Source of the DNA: CAZVEE01 sp964625525 | GTDB taxonomy: Bacteria; Pseudomonadota; Alphaproteobacteria; JAJFIK01 | Reading direction: 5' to 3' | NCBI GenBank assembly: GCA_964625525.1 | Contig: CAZVEE010000019.1 | Coordinates: 1 to 48,507, forward strand | DNA: 48,507 bases | Part shown: in pieces, positions 8,585 through 17,568 of the stretch | Layout of the letters: each line of letters begins with the position of its first letter | Position numbering within the stretch: the first letter of the stretch is position 1 | Made by a program: the position numbers and the translations under genes | Notes under the pieces: generated by a model | Told to the model about the DNA's origin: nothing | The model's input: the letters and a program-made list of their open reading frames with translations, nothing else | Database searches by the model: none

Positions 8585-9090
8585 AGGTCGCGCACCGCCG
8601 TCAGCACCGCGTCCACATGGCCCGGCACGCGCACCTTGCGCCAGACCTGCGCCAGCTTGCCCTTGGCGTCGATCAGGAAGGTGGAGCGGTCGATCCCCAT
8701 ATATTTGCGGCCATACATGCTCTTCTCCACCCAGGAGCCGAAGCGCTCGGTCACGTCCCCGCCTTCATCGGAGGCGAGAATCACACCCAGATCGTGCTTG
8801 GCTTTGAACTTGTCATGGGCGGTGACGCTGTCTTTCGACACACCGATGACCACGGCGCCAGCGGCCTCAAACTCCGCCAGCTTTTCGGTAAAGCCGATGG
8901 CCTCCTTGGTGCAGCCCGAGGTATCGTCTTTAGGGTAGAAATAGAGCACCACCGGCTGGCCCGTGAAATCCTTGAGGGACACCGTGCCGCCGCCATCGGT
9001 GGGCATGGTAAAATCGGGGGCCTTGTCGCCTATGCCGGGTGCATCGGTGGAGGGGGAAGTTGCCTCTTTCTTGCTTGTGCTCATGGCCAC
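8581..9090 (-). CDS. bcp: Thioredoxin-dependent peroxiredoxin, Bcp/PrxQ type
   Basis: 169 aa if started at GTG 9090, which has GGAGG 7 nt upstream; the ATG at 9084 is two codons later. The peroxidatic cysteine lies in 'DDTSGCTKEAIGF', the typical Bcp motif, after 'VLYFYPKD'. The protein reduces hydrogen peroxide and organic hydroperoxides with thioredoxin. The resolving cysteine usually found five residues later in E. coli-type Bcp is absent (Ile here), so it is probably a 1-Cys form or uses a partner thiol. The final 'IDRSTFLIDAKGKLAQVWRKV' is also typical. An extra 15 or so residues of S/T/P precede the domain. It is the first gene of a bcp-DUF455 pair and reads away from the AsmA-like gene. 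Confidence 0.93.
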   Translation of the reverse strand: MAMSTSKKEATSPSTDAPGIGDKAPDFTMPTDGGGTVSLKDFTGQPVVLYFYPKDDTSGCTKEAIGFTEKLAEFEAAGAVVIGVSKDSVTAHDKFKAKHDLGVILASDEGGDVTERFGSWVEKSMYGRKYMGIDRSTFLIDAKGKLAQVWRKVRVPGHVDAVLTAVRDL

Positions 9091-9208
9091 GCTGTAGCCT
9101 CCATATCGTGGGATTGGAGAGAAAAGGACGGTGACGCAGAGGTAGCCGCCGCGGCCGTCTCTGCCAACTGTCATGGGTTAACCTAATCCGCCGAAAGCCG
9201 CTGTCATC

Positions 9209-12200
9209 ATGCGCCGTGCCGCTCACCGTTTCTTTGAGATCACTGCCGCTGTCGCCGCCGTCGTGGTGATTACGCTGAGCGCGGGGGTGTATCTGATCGC
9301 CTCAGGGTCGGTGGCGCTTGATGTTCTCAAGCCGACCATCGCGGACACGCTGGCGGACGCTTTAGGGGCGGAAGGGGTCGATTTCGAAACGGCCTATCTG
9401 GAATGGAGCGAAGAGGGCCAGCGGCTGCACTTGAAAGTGCGCGAGGCGCGAATCTATGGCGCCGAAGAGACGGTCGCCGTGCGCGTGCCCGAGCTGGAGC
9501 TGGGCATGTCGGTGCAGGCGCTGTCACGCGGTCTGGTGGCGCCCACGCAGGTGATCTTCAACGGCGCCTCGGCGCAACTGGTGCGCACGGCGGACGGGTC
9601 ATTGTCCATGGGGCTGCTCCCTCTGGATCGGGGGCCGCGGGTGGTGGTGTCCGACAGCGGCACGGCGCGGGTGGTGGACGATGCTCCGGCAGTTGCCGAG
9701 CCGTCCGCGGAAGAGGCGGGCGTGGGGGCGGGCGAGGATGGCGGGGATCTGGCTGCCCGGCTGGCGCGGCAACTGTTTGCGCCGCCCGATCCCACCAGCG
9801 CGCTGGGTTATCTCAACGAGATCGCGATTCGGGATGCACGGCTGCGCTTTTCGGACAGGGTAAGCGGCTCGTCGGTGGAGGCGCATCATGCGGATCTGAG
9901 CCTGCGCCGTGGCGATCCGGGGCTTGAGCTGGCGCTTGATGCGCTGCTCGATCTCAACGGCGCCCCGGTGGAGATCTCGGTGCAAGGCGCGCAGGCGGAG
10001 GCTGGTGGCGGGGCGGATCTGGATCTGACGTTCACGGATGTCTCCGTGGCGGCCCTGGCGGACTATGTGCCGGATCTGGCCCCCATCACCGTTTTCGACG
10101 GCTCCTTACGCGGCAGCGTCGGTGTCAGCTTGAATGAAGACGGTGAAGTTGGTGCTCTGCGGGCGGATCTTGTGGCAGGGCCCGGTGATATCGAACTCGG
10201 TCAGCCCACCACCTTGCCCTTGGTGGAAGAGCGTCATTTGGAAGCCATGCTGGCGCGGGTGCCGGAGCGGGTCGCTATCCGCTCCGCCGGCTTGTCTGTA
10301 GAGGTGGATACCCTCGCTGATACCTTCGTGCTCAACGGCCTGTCCGTTCTCACCGACGAGGCCCGCGCCATCGTGTCGGGGCGGGGGGCGCTCACCTTTC
10401 AGCCCGGGGAAGACTGGGCCCTGGATGGGCTGAGTTTCGATCTGACGGCAGAGGATATGACCCTCGCCGTGCCGGTTTATTTCGAAGATATCGCGCAGGT
10501 GGATCGCCTGCGGTTGAAGGGCGATCTGGACCTGACGGGCACCCAGTACCGCTTTGATCACATCCGGCTTGATGCCTATGGCGGCAGTATTGATCTCGCC
10601 GGACGCTTTGGCGAGGTGAATGGCAAAACGGAAGTGTTTCTGTCCGGAACCATCGCGTCTATCCCCGCCACACGGCTGAAGCATTTGTGGCCCGTTGGCC
10701 CGGGCCAGGGCGCGCGGGACTGGGTCTCCGAAAACATCCGGCAAGGCGAAATCACTCAAGGCACGCTGACCCTGGAGGCGCCGGCAGGCACGTTCGATGT
10801 GGGGTACATGCCCGATGAGGCCATGCAGCTCGATTTCACCCTCGCCAATGTGACCAGTACCTTCGTGCGCGGCCTGCCGCCGATCACCGACGGTCAAGGC
10901 GAGGCGACCCTGTTCGGCGACAGCTTTCAGCTCCGCTTGCAAGAAGGCCGCATTGGGCGTGTCGAAGTCCGCGACGTCGCCATGTACACCACCGGCTTGC
11001 ACAAGCGTGGCGCCGTGGGCGAGTTCGACGCGGTGATTGCTGGTCCGATGGCGGACATTCTGGGGCTGCTTGATCTTGGTCCCTTCGGGTATCCAAGCAA
11101 ATACGGCATCGATCCCACCCGGGTGCAGGGGCAGGGCAGCCTGCGCCTTGATGTTTCCCTGCCGCTCCTGGCCGATGTGGACATGGAGCAGATCGAATTC
11201 GCTGCGGCCGCCAATGTGGAAGATATGGCGGTGCCCGGCCTGATCGGCGGGCTCGATCTGCATGACGGGTCGCTCTTTCTGCAGATCAATGGCGAGGGCC
11301 TCTCCGGCCAGGGCGATCTGAAAATCGCTGGCGTACAGGGCACGCTGGATTGGCGTGAGGTGTTTATCGACGGGGCGGAGCTGCCCAGTACATTCGTGAT
11401 CACCACCGTGCTCGATGATACCGCGCGGGAGACTTTCGGGCTGGATGCCGGCGGCGTCATCTCTGGCCCGGTGCTGGTGGAGGCGACGGCGCGCGGGCGC
11501 GGGGCGGAACTGACGGATATTCAGGTGCACGCGGATCTGCGCGACAGCGCTATCGATCTGGGCGAGGCGCTGTGGCAGAAGCCAGCCGGGGAAACCGCGA
11601 GTGCGCGGCTCACGGTGAATGTGGAGCCGGACGGGCGGATTTTGGCGCGCAATCTGCGCATGGAGGGGCGCAACGTGACCCTCACCGGCGGGTTTGAACT
11701 GGCCAGCGACGCCAGCCTCGCCGCGGCCGACTTCCCCGTGGTGAAACTGGGGAGTTTGACGGATTTTGCCGTGCGGGCCCGGCGCGAAGACGATGCCGAG
11801 GCGCTGCATGTGATGCTGACCGGGGCCTATCTCAATGCGGGGCCGCTTCTCGACGGCGTGATGTCGGGTGCCAGCGGCTCTGGAGAGAGTGTCAGCGCCG
11901 GGCGGCCGTTCCGGCTGACGGCCAATCTGGGGCGCATTGATCTTCTGAACGAGGTCAGCCTGAGCAACCCGACCCTGTCCATGGAGGCGGCAAAAGGCAC
12001 GCTGGAGGATCTGCGCCTCAGCGGCACGTTCGATGGCACCGGCACGGTGAATGTGGATCTCGCCCGCGATGGCCCGACCACCCGCACGCTGATTGTCAGT
12101 GCAACGGATGCAGGTGCGCTGGCGCGCGGTGTCTTCGGCACCGATTCGGTGAATGGCGGACGGTTCCGCCTTGATGCGGCGTTGACGGAACTGGGCACGC

Positions 12201-12727
12201 CGGAAAACGACATCGATGTGCAGGGCCAGCTGGCGGTGGATAGCTTCCGGGTGGTGAATGTGCCGTTGCTGGCACGATTGCTCACGGTCGGTTCTTTTAC
12301 CGGGCTCAACGATCTATTGCAGGGTGAGGGCATCTGGTTTGACCGGCTTGATGTGCCGTTCATGTCCCATGAGGGCGCGTGGTGGGTGGATGAGGGCCGG
12401 GCCTATGGCCCCTCGCTCGGCATCACCATGGACGGCGGTCTGAACGCCGATATGGCCGCCACGGATCTGCATGGCACCATTGTGCCGGCCTATCAGATCA
12501 ATTCCGCGCTCGGTCGGGTGCCGGTGATCGGTGACCTGTTCGTGGGCCGGGAAGGCGAAGGGGTGATCGGCATTACCTATCGCATTGTCGGGTCGGGCGA
12601 AGGCTCCAGCATTTATGTGAACCCCCTGTCGGCCCTGGCCCCTGGTTTCCTGCGCCGCCTGTTCCAAATCGGCGCCGGCGACGGGGATGAGTTGGGGACG
12701 ACCGCACCCGATACTCAGCCTGAATGA
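9209..12727 (+). CDS. DUF3971/AsmA-like protein (YhdP/TamB superfamily)
   Basis: 1172 aa, inner-membrane anchored. Residues about 8-31 form a single N-terminal helix, and the rest is a very long beta-rich repetitive periplasmic part. The DUF3971 region is in the first half. The C-terminal AsmA-like domain ends with the characteristic 'PVIGDLFVGREGEG' and 'IYVNPLSALAPGFLRRLF'. Members of this superfamily are bridge-like groove proteins thought to carry phospholipids between inner and outer membranes. Length is close to YhdP-like proteins. No strong Shine-Dalgarno precedes the ATG. A GNAT gene overlaps its stop by 4 nt, forming a two-gene unit divergent from bcp. Confidence 0.88.
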   Translation: MRRAAHRFFEITAAVAAVVVITLSAGVYLIASGSVALDVLKPTIADTLADALGAEGVDFETAYLEWSEEGQRLHLKVREARIYGAEETVAVRVPELELGMSVQALSRGLVAPTQVIFNGASAQLVRTADGSLSMGLLPLDRGPRVVVSDSGTARVVDDAPAVAEPSAEEAGVGAGEDGGDLAARLARQLFAPPDPTSALGYLNEIAIRDARLRFSDRVSGSSVEAHHADLSLRRGDPGLELALDALLDLNGAPVEISVQGAQAEAGGGADLDLTFTDVSVAALADYVPDLAPITVFDGSLRGSVGVSLNEDGEVGALRADLVAGPGDIELGQPTTLPLVEERHLEAMLARVPERVAIRSAGLSVEVDTLADTFVLNGLSVLTDEARAIVSGRGALTFQPGEDWALDGLSFDLTAEDMTLAVPVYFEDIAQVDRLRLKGDLDLTGTQYRFDHIRLDAYGGSIDLAGRFGEVNGKTEVFLSGTIASIPATRLKHLWPVGPGQGARDWVSENIRQGEITQGTLTLEAPAGTFDVGYMPDEAMQLDFTLANVTSTFVRGLPPITDGQGEATLFGDSFQLRLQEGRIGRVEVRDVAMYTTGLHKRGAVGEFDAVIAGPMADILGLLDLGPFGYPSKYGIDPTRVQGQGSLRLDVSLPLLADVDMEQIEFAAAANVEDMAVPGLIGGLDLHDGSLFLQINGEGLSGQGDLKIAGVQGTLDWREVFIDGAELPSTFVITTVLDDTARETFGLDAGGVISGPVLVEATARGRGAELTDIQVHADLRDSAIDLGEALWQKPAGETASARLTVNVEPDGRILARNLRMEGRNVTLTGGFELASDASLAAADFPVVKLGSLTDFAVRARREDDAEALHVMLTGAYLNAGPLLDGVMSGASGSGESVSAGRPFRLTANLGRIDLLNEVSLSNPTLSMEAAKGTLEDLRLSGTFDGTGTVNVDLARDGPTTRTLIVSATDAGALARGVFGTDSVNGGRFRLDAALTELGTPENDIDVQGQLAVDSFRVVNVPLLARLLTVGSFTGLNDLLQGEGIWFDRLDVPFMSHEGAWWVDEGRAYGPSLGITMDGGLNADMAATDLHGTIVPAYQINSALGRVPVIGDLFVGREGEGVIGITYRIVGSGEGSSIYVNPLSALAPGFLRRLFQIGAGDGDELGTTAPDTQPE

Positions 12728-13224
12728 GGCCTGCCATGACGCGTGATGTGATCATCCGCCCCTGGGACCCCGGGCGCGACCGGGCCGCTGTGCTCGCCCT
12801 CAACAGCACACTGCAAGACTATGAGCGCAGCCTGCGGCCAAGCCGTCGCCCCGGTCCCGAGTGCACCGAAGAGATCCTCTCCCTGATTGAGACGCGTCTA
12901 GCCGCGGCTGGAGACAGCCGTGGCCTGCTCGTGGCCGAGATGCAGGGGCGCATTCTCGGGTTCATCACCTATCGCGAAGGTCTGGACGTCCTAGAGCAGG
13001 ACCAGCGCGAAATGCACATCCCGGACCTGGTGGTGGTCGAGGACGCGCGCGGCACCGGCGTGGGCACCGCTCTGATCGATCAAGTGCGCATCTTGGCCCG
13101 GGACCGGGGCATTCATCGTCTCACCATTTCCGTCCTTGCGCAGAATAGGGCCGCTCAAGGCGTGTACGAACGATACGGCTTTCGCCTTGCGCTCCGCACC
13201 TATGAAATGAATACGGCGCAATGA
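12724..13224 (+). CDS. GNAT-family N-acetyltransferase
   Basis: 166 aa from the ATG at 12724, which overlaps the preceding stop as ATGA. An ATG at 12736, 6 nt after GAGG, is an equally good start giving 162 aa. The single GNAT domain shows motif A at about 103-120 ('VVVEDARGTGVGTALIDQV', acetyl-CoA pyrophosphate loop R/G-x-G-x-G) and motif B ending 'AAQGVYERYGFRLALRTYEM'. It transfers acetyl from acetyl-CoA to an amine, but the substrate cannot be read from sequence. Coupling to the AsmA-like gene may be incidental. Confidence 0.88.
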   Translation: MRPAMTRDVIIRPWDPGRDRAAVLALNSTLQDYERSLRPSRRPGPECTEEILSLIETRLAAAGDSRGLLVAEMQGRILGFITYREGLDVLEQDQREMHIPDLVVVEDARGTGVGTALIDQVRILARDRGIHRLTISVLAQNRAAQGVYERYGFRLALRTYEMNTAQ

Positions 13225-13586
13225 TCCATTTTGGATACGCCTTTTGCGATTTGTCGTAGACGGACGGTCAGTTGTCGCTGCGCTGCAAAAAAGACAAACA
13301 AATCAGAGGACGTCTCGCTACTCCCGCATGTGGTCTCGCGGTCAGGACCCAGAAACGTGTGCGGTGAGGTGTTTGAACGGTTGTTCAGCTGCCATTCCGT
13401 CGCACCGGGATGGGATCATTTTCGTCGTCCCCCGATTGACCTACCAACACTGGATTGCAAGCTACCCCAAGCGGCACGTGGGGTCGCTGACAAATCATCC
13501 GATTTGAATAGACCCTTTGGCTTAGGTGCCCCCGTGTGCCTTGCCTGCCGCGCCGGTCGTGAGAACCGAAATCAAAAGCGCGGCGG
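13225..13586. other. 362-bp intergenic region, no gene seen
   Basis: Frames here have no homology-like pattern and poor codon use. A plus-strand frame from 13231 rich in Cys and Arg looks spurious. The stretch should hold the terminator of the GNAT gene and the promoter of the protease-like gene. A TTGACC lies at 13436-13441, but I see no convincing -10 partner. Confidence 0.5.
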
Positions 13587-16145
13587 GTGGAGTTCGGGCA
13601 ACCGTCCGAGCTCGGATGGATGATCAAGCATTTGGGGGCCTTCATGGCAGCGACGTCCAGACTTTCCAACGCCCTACTCAATCTGACCGATCCCGGCACT
13701 GTTGTGCTGAACGACAAGCGCGATGCGCTCGGATCGGTCGTCAATACCCTGACCGATGTGACGGCGGGGGGCGCCAACACGTTCCTGCGTGGCGGCATTG
13801 ACTATGTCCTGATCGACGCGATCTCCGCCCTGGGATCTCATGACAAATTGCTGTCTGAGCTTCAGGCGATTGGCCTGGAAGCCGGTGAGCAGTTCGGCCG
13901 TGTCGTGTCGGGCTGGCTGCCGGTCGATGCGATCACCGCGCTGGCCGGCGTGGACTCACTGCAAAGCGCGGATGCGGTCAGTGTCGGGAGCAATGTCGGA
14001 TCGGTGACGACCCAGTCTGTGGAAGCCAATGCCGCGGACACGGTCCAAGACCTTTACGGCCTCGACGGCACGGGGGTGACAGTTGGGATTCTCTCGGATT
14101 CCTTTGACACTTCTCCCTTCTTCGCTATTGACGCTGCCGCGGATGTGGCCAGTGGTGACTTGCCGGATGACGTGCTGGTGCTCGAAGATTTCGTCGGCAA
14201 CACCATCGACGAAGGCCGCGCCATGGCCCAGCTCGTGCACGATCACGCACCGGGGGCGGATATTCAGTTCGCCACGGCGTTCAACGGTCAGGCGGGCTTT
14301 GCCAATAACATCCTGGCCCTGCGCGATGCGGGCTCCGACGTGATCGTGGATGACATCATCTACTTCGCCGAGCCCGCCTTTGCGGACGGCATCATCGCCC
14401 AGGCAGCGGCGGAAGTGGTTGCCGACGGCGTGTCCTTTTTCTCCTCGGCCGGGAATAACGGCGCGGCTGGTTATCAGGATGCCTTTGCTGATAGCGGCGT
14501 TGCGGGCTTCTTTGATGTCATCGCGCCGGGTGGCTCCACCACGCATGACTGGGATCCGGGCGCGGGCATTGATCCGGTGCTTGACTTCCTGCTGCCCTCG
14601 GGCACCACGCGCTTCGTGCTGCAATGGGATCAGCCCTATGCCAGCACGGGCCTTGCGAGCCCGGGATCCGCGAGTGACCTGGACTTGTGGCTGACGGCGG
14701 CGGGCACGGATCCGACGGCGATTTTCTTCGGAGCGTCGAGTGTCAATATCGGCGGCGATCCGGTGGAAGTGCTGTCCATCATCAATAATGGGGGCCCGAT
14801 CACGCTCGGCTTGGCCATTGAACTCTTTGATGGGGTGATGCCGGCCGATATGCGCATCATCGCCTTTAACTTTCCCGGCGATATCGTCGATGCGGAATAT
14901 GCCTTCACTGGGCCGACTGTATACGGACATTCCGTTGCCGCAGGGGCTTTTGGCGTCGGCGCCAGCGACTGGGACGAGACCCCGGCCTTTGGCGTGACCC
15001 CGCCGCTGATTGAGGACTTTTCCTCGGTCGGCCCGGTGGAAATCCTGTTCGATACAGATGGCAACCGTCTCGCCACGCCGGAGATGCGGGACGCGGTGGA
15101 CTTCACCGCCAGTCAGGGCGGCAATACCACCTTCTTCATCGGCGATACGCCTGATGATCCCGACAGCTTCCCGAATTTCTTCGGCACCTCCGCCTCGGCA
15201 CCCAATGCCGCGGCCATTGCAGCGCTGATGCTGGAGGCCAATCCCGACCTTACCCCGGCGGAGATCGAAGCGGCGCTGGAAGCCTCCGCCATCGATCAGG
15301 ACGATCCCTATACGCCGGGCTTTGACGTCGGCCCGGATGAGGCAAGCGGCGCGGGCCTGATCCAGGCAGACCTCGCCGTGCGCGAAGCCGCGTTCAATGC
15401 GGTGGATCCGGCTCTTGCCAGTGCCAATGACTGGTTTGCGAACGGCAATGGCGGCTTCAATGCGACCTTCACTCTGACGCTCACAGAGGATCTCGTGGAC
15501 GGGGGCGGCGTCAAGGCTTGGGGCCTTGATGTGGATTACGCCGGCGGCGGGACCTTTTCCTCGGGCTGGACGCAGAGCTTCAACGGCCCGGTCGAGTTCG
15601 ATACGGCGACGGGGATTTTCTCCACCGTCAACAGCGGCTTCCAGCCAGACCTGGAAGTTGGCGATACCATCACCTTTGCCGTGCAGGTCCAGGGCGCGGG
15701 CTTCAACGAGGATGACTTCAGCTTCTTCTTCAAGGATCTGGATGACGCGCCGGTGACGCCCGACGCGACCGCCTCGGCGGGCCTTTCGCTTGATGCTTCG
15801 GACCTCAATGATTGGGGGGCGGGTCTGGTCCAGCAGATCGAGATCACCAACACGGGTGCTGAGGCCGTGGACGGATGGATCGTGAAGCTGAACCTGGATC
15901 CCGGCGATCTGGCCGATCTCACGCTCACCAATACCTGGAGCGCCACCCAGCAGTCGGACGGGGAGGACATCTACTTCTTCGCCGCCGATTACAATCAGAT
16001 GGTGGGTGCGGGCGACAGCGTTAGCTTCGGCTTCCAGGCCAGTGTTTCCGGAGGCTCACCCTTCGAGGCGGGTGATTTCGACTTTGTCGGTCTGGATGAT
16101 CTGCCCCTTGGCATCACCGCACCGTCCGGGTTCGACTTTGTGTAA
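13587..16145 (+). CDS. Sedolisin/subtilisin-like exoprotein (S53-like, Glu for His) with two CBM2-like domains
   Basis: Up to 852 aa from GTG 13587; ATG 13620 and ATG 13644 (preceded by GGGGG) are plausible shorter starts. The N-terminal about 140 residues are not a signal peptide. Residues about 150-600 are an S8/S53-superfamily domain: Asp171 in 'VGILSDSFD', Glu209 in 'IDEGRAMAQL' where subtilisins have the catalytic His, Asn290 in 'SSAGNNG', and Ser535 in 'GTSASAPNAA'. Glu in that place recalls the Ser-Glu-Asp triad of sedolisins, and related bacterial proteins are classed as S53-like. Two C-terminal domains (about 612-720 and 728-835) resemble CBM2 cellulose/chitin-binding folds; the second ends 'GDSVSFGFQASVSG'. 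Acidic, nearly Cys-free and without a signal peptide, it is a likely type I export substrate. Substrate and activity are untested. Confidence 0.87.
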   Translation: MEFGQPSELGWMIKHLGAFMAATSRLSNALLNLTDPGTVVLNDKRDALGSVVNTLTDVTAGGANTFLRGGIDYVLIDAISALGSHDKLLSELQAIGLEAGEQFGRVVSGWLPVDAITALAGVDSLQSADAVSVGSNVGSVTTQSVEANAADTVQDLYGLDGTGVTVGILSDSFDTSPFFAIDAAADVASGDLPDDVLVLEDFVGNTIDEGRAMAQLVHDHAPGADIQFATAFNGQAGFANNILALRDAGSDVIVDDIIYFAEPAFADGIIAQAAAEVVADGVSFFSSAGNNGAAGYQDAFADSGVAGFFDVIAPGGSTTHDWDPGAGIDPVLDFLLPSGTTRFVLQWDQPYASTGLASPGSASDLDLWLTAAGTDPTAIFFGASSVNIGGDPVEVLSIINNGGPITLGLAIELFDGVMPADMRIIAFNFPGDIVDAEYAFTGPTVYGHSVAAGAFGVGASDWDETPAFGVTPPLIEDFSSVGPVEILFDTDGNRLATPEMRDAVDFTASQGGNTTFFIGDTPDDPDSFPNFFGTSASAPNAAAIAALMLEANPDLTPAEIEAALEASAIDQDDPYTPGFDVGPDEASGAGLIQADLAVREAAFNAVDPALASANDWFANGNGGFNATFTLTLTEDLVDGGGVKAWGLDVDYAGGGTFSSGWTQSFNGPVEFDTATGIFSTVNSGFQPDLEVGDTITFAVQVQGAGFNEDDFSFFFKDLDDAPVTPDATASAGLSLDASDLNDWGAGLVQQIEITNTGAEAVDGWIVKLNLDPGDLADLTLTNTWSATQQSDGEDIYFFAADYNQMVGAGDSVSFGFQASVSGGSPFEAGDFDFVGLDDLPLGITAPSGFDFV

Positions 16146-16155
16146 CGCAAAAGAG

Positions 16156-16177
16156 GCGGGAGCCCACGGGCTCCCGC
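16156..16177 (+). terminator. Intrinsic terminator after the protease-like gene
   Basis: GCGGGAGCCC (16156-16165) pairs with GGGCTCCCGC (16168-16177), effectively a 9-bp stem with a 4-nt loop, followed by CCTTTTC. It is 10 nt after the stop and sits between convergent genes, with an AAAAGAG run on the other side that could help termination of tyrS. Confidence 0.75.
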
Positions 16178-16207
16178 ATCCCTTTTCGGATATCATCCGC
16201 CGTCCGA

Positions 16208-17461
16208 TCACACGGGTTTGACAAGCACGTGCCGCTTCTTGCCGGCTGACAGTTTAATCACCCCATCCGCATTCACATCCGTCGTGGAGACCGGCGTGTT
16301 TTCGTCCGGGATCGCGCCATCATTCAGCTTGGCACCGCCGCCTTTCACGAGCCGGCGAGCCTCGCCGCCCGACCCGGCAAGCCCTGCGCGGCGGAACAGG
16401 TCGAATGCGGGCACGCCCGCCTCCAGGTCCGCCCGAGGGATCTCCACCGTGGGCAGGTCTTGGCTCAGGCCTGCGCCCTCGAAGGTGTCACGGGCGGTTT
16501 CGGCCGCTTTCTCCGCCGCCTCGCGCCCGTGCAGCATGGCGGTGGCTTCAGTGGCCAGGACTTTCTTCGCCTCGTTGATCTCCTGGCCTTCAAGCGCGGC
16601 CAGGCGGGTGATCTCGTCGATGGGCAGTTCAGTATAAATCTTCATGAAGCGCGCGACATCCGCATCCGACGTGTTACGCCAGAACTGCCAGTAATCATAG
16701 GGCGAAAGCATGTCTTCGTTGAGCCATACCGCTCCGGACACGGACTTGCCCATCTTACGCCCGTCAGAGGTGGTTAAGAGCGGAGTGGTGGCCCCATAGA
16801 CCGACTGGCTTTCCACCCGGCGCACCAACTCGATCCCGTTGACGATGTTGCCCCACTGGTCGGACCCGCCGAACTGAATGCGGCAGCCATAGCGCCGGTA
16901 GAGCTCCAGAAAATCATAGGCCTGGAACAGCATGTAGTTGAATTCCAGGAATGTCAGCGGCTGTTCCCGGTCAAGGCGCAGTTTCACGCTTTCGAAAGTC
17001 AGCATACGGTTTACGGTAAAGTGGGTGCCGTATTCGCGCAGAAAATCGATATAGCCGAGCTTGGACAGCCACTCATAGTTATCCACCATCAGCGCATCCG
17101 TCGGCCCGTCGCCAAAGTGGATGAAGCGATCAAAGGCGCGCTTATAGGTGTCCATATTCTGGGCGATCGTGGCGTCGTCGAGCATCTTGCGCGACTCGTC
17201 CTTACCGGAGGGATCGCCGATGCGCGTGGTGCCGCCGCCGATAATGACGATGGGCCGGTGGCCGCAGGTCTGCACCCAGCGCAGCAGCATTACCCCCATG
17301 AGATTGCCCACATGCAGGCTCGGCGCAGTGCAGTCAAAGCCCGCATACCCCGTCGCCGGGTCTTCCGCCAAAAGCGCCGACATGCCCGCCTCGTCGGTCA
17401 TGTCCTGGATAAAGCCGCGCTCTTTGAGCACGTGCACGAGGTCTGCCCCCTTGGCGCTCAT
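16208..17461 (-). CDS. tyrS: Tyrosyl-tRNA synthetase
   Basis: 417 aa from ATG 17461, preceded by GAGGAGAG; this start gives the normal family N-terminus. Class I synthetase charging tRNA-Tyr. The HIGH-type signature is 'HVGN' at 50-53 and the KMSKS-type is 'KMGKS' at 236-240. Tyrosine-site motifs 'QFGGSDQWGN' (196-205) and 'FNYMLFQAYDF' are intact. A C-terminal S4 RNA-binding domain covers about 355-417 ('SGGEARRLVKGGGAKLN'). It is monocistronic and divergent from anmK, a common arrangement in alphaproteobacteria. Confidence 0.98.
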   Translation of the reverse strand: MSAKGADLVHVLKERGFIQDMTDEAGMSALLAEDPATGYAGFDCTAPSLHVGNLMGVMLLRWVQTCGHRPIVIIGGGTTRIGDPSGKDESRKMLDDATIAQNMDTYKRAFDRFIHFGDGPTDALMVDNYEWLSKLGYIDFLREYGTHFTVNRMLTFESVKLRLDREQPLTFLEFNYMLFQAYDFLELYRRYGCRIQFGGSDQWGNIVNGIELVRRVESQSVYGATTPLLTTSDGRKMGKSVSGAVWLNEDMLSPYDYWQFWRNTSDADVARFMKIYTELPIDEITRLAALEGQEINEAKKVLATEATAMLHGREAAEKAAETARDTFEGAGLSQDLPTVEIPRADLEAGVPAFDLFRRAGLAGSGGEARRLVKGGGAKLNDGAIPDENTPVSTTDVNADGVIKLSAGKKRHVLVKPV

Positions 17462-17568
17462 GGGTCTCTCCTCACACTGTCGCCGCACAAATCATGATAA
17501 GGGCACAGGCAGTAGCATATTTTGCATCGCTGCACAGGCTGGGTGGACAGGCGGATAGGGTGGACAGC

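Noticed and set aside
10106..11809. 567-codon open frame antisense to the AsmA-like gene
   Set aside because: High GC keeps antisense frames open. It has no family motifs, and the sense strand is clearly coding.
13231..13623. 130-codon plus-strand frame before the protease-like gene
   Set aside because: Cys/Arg-rich, no motif, no Shine-Dalgarno, and overlaps the start of a clear gene.
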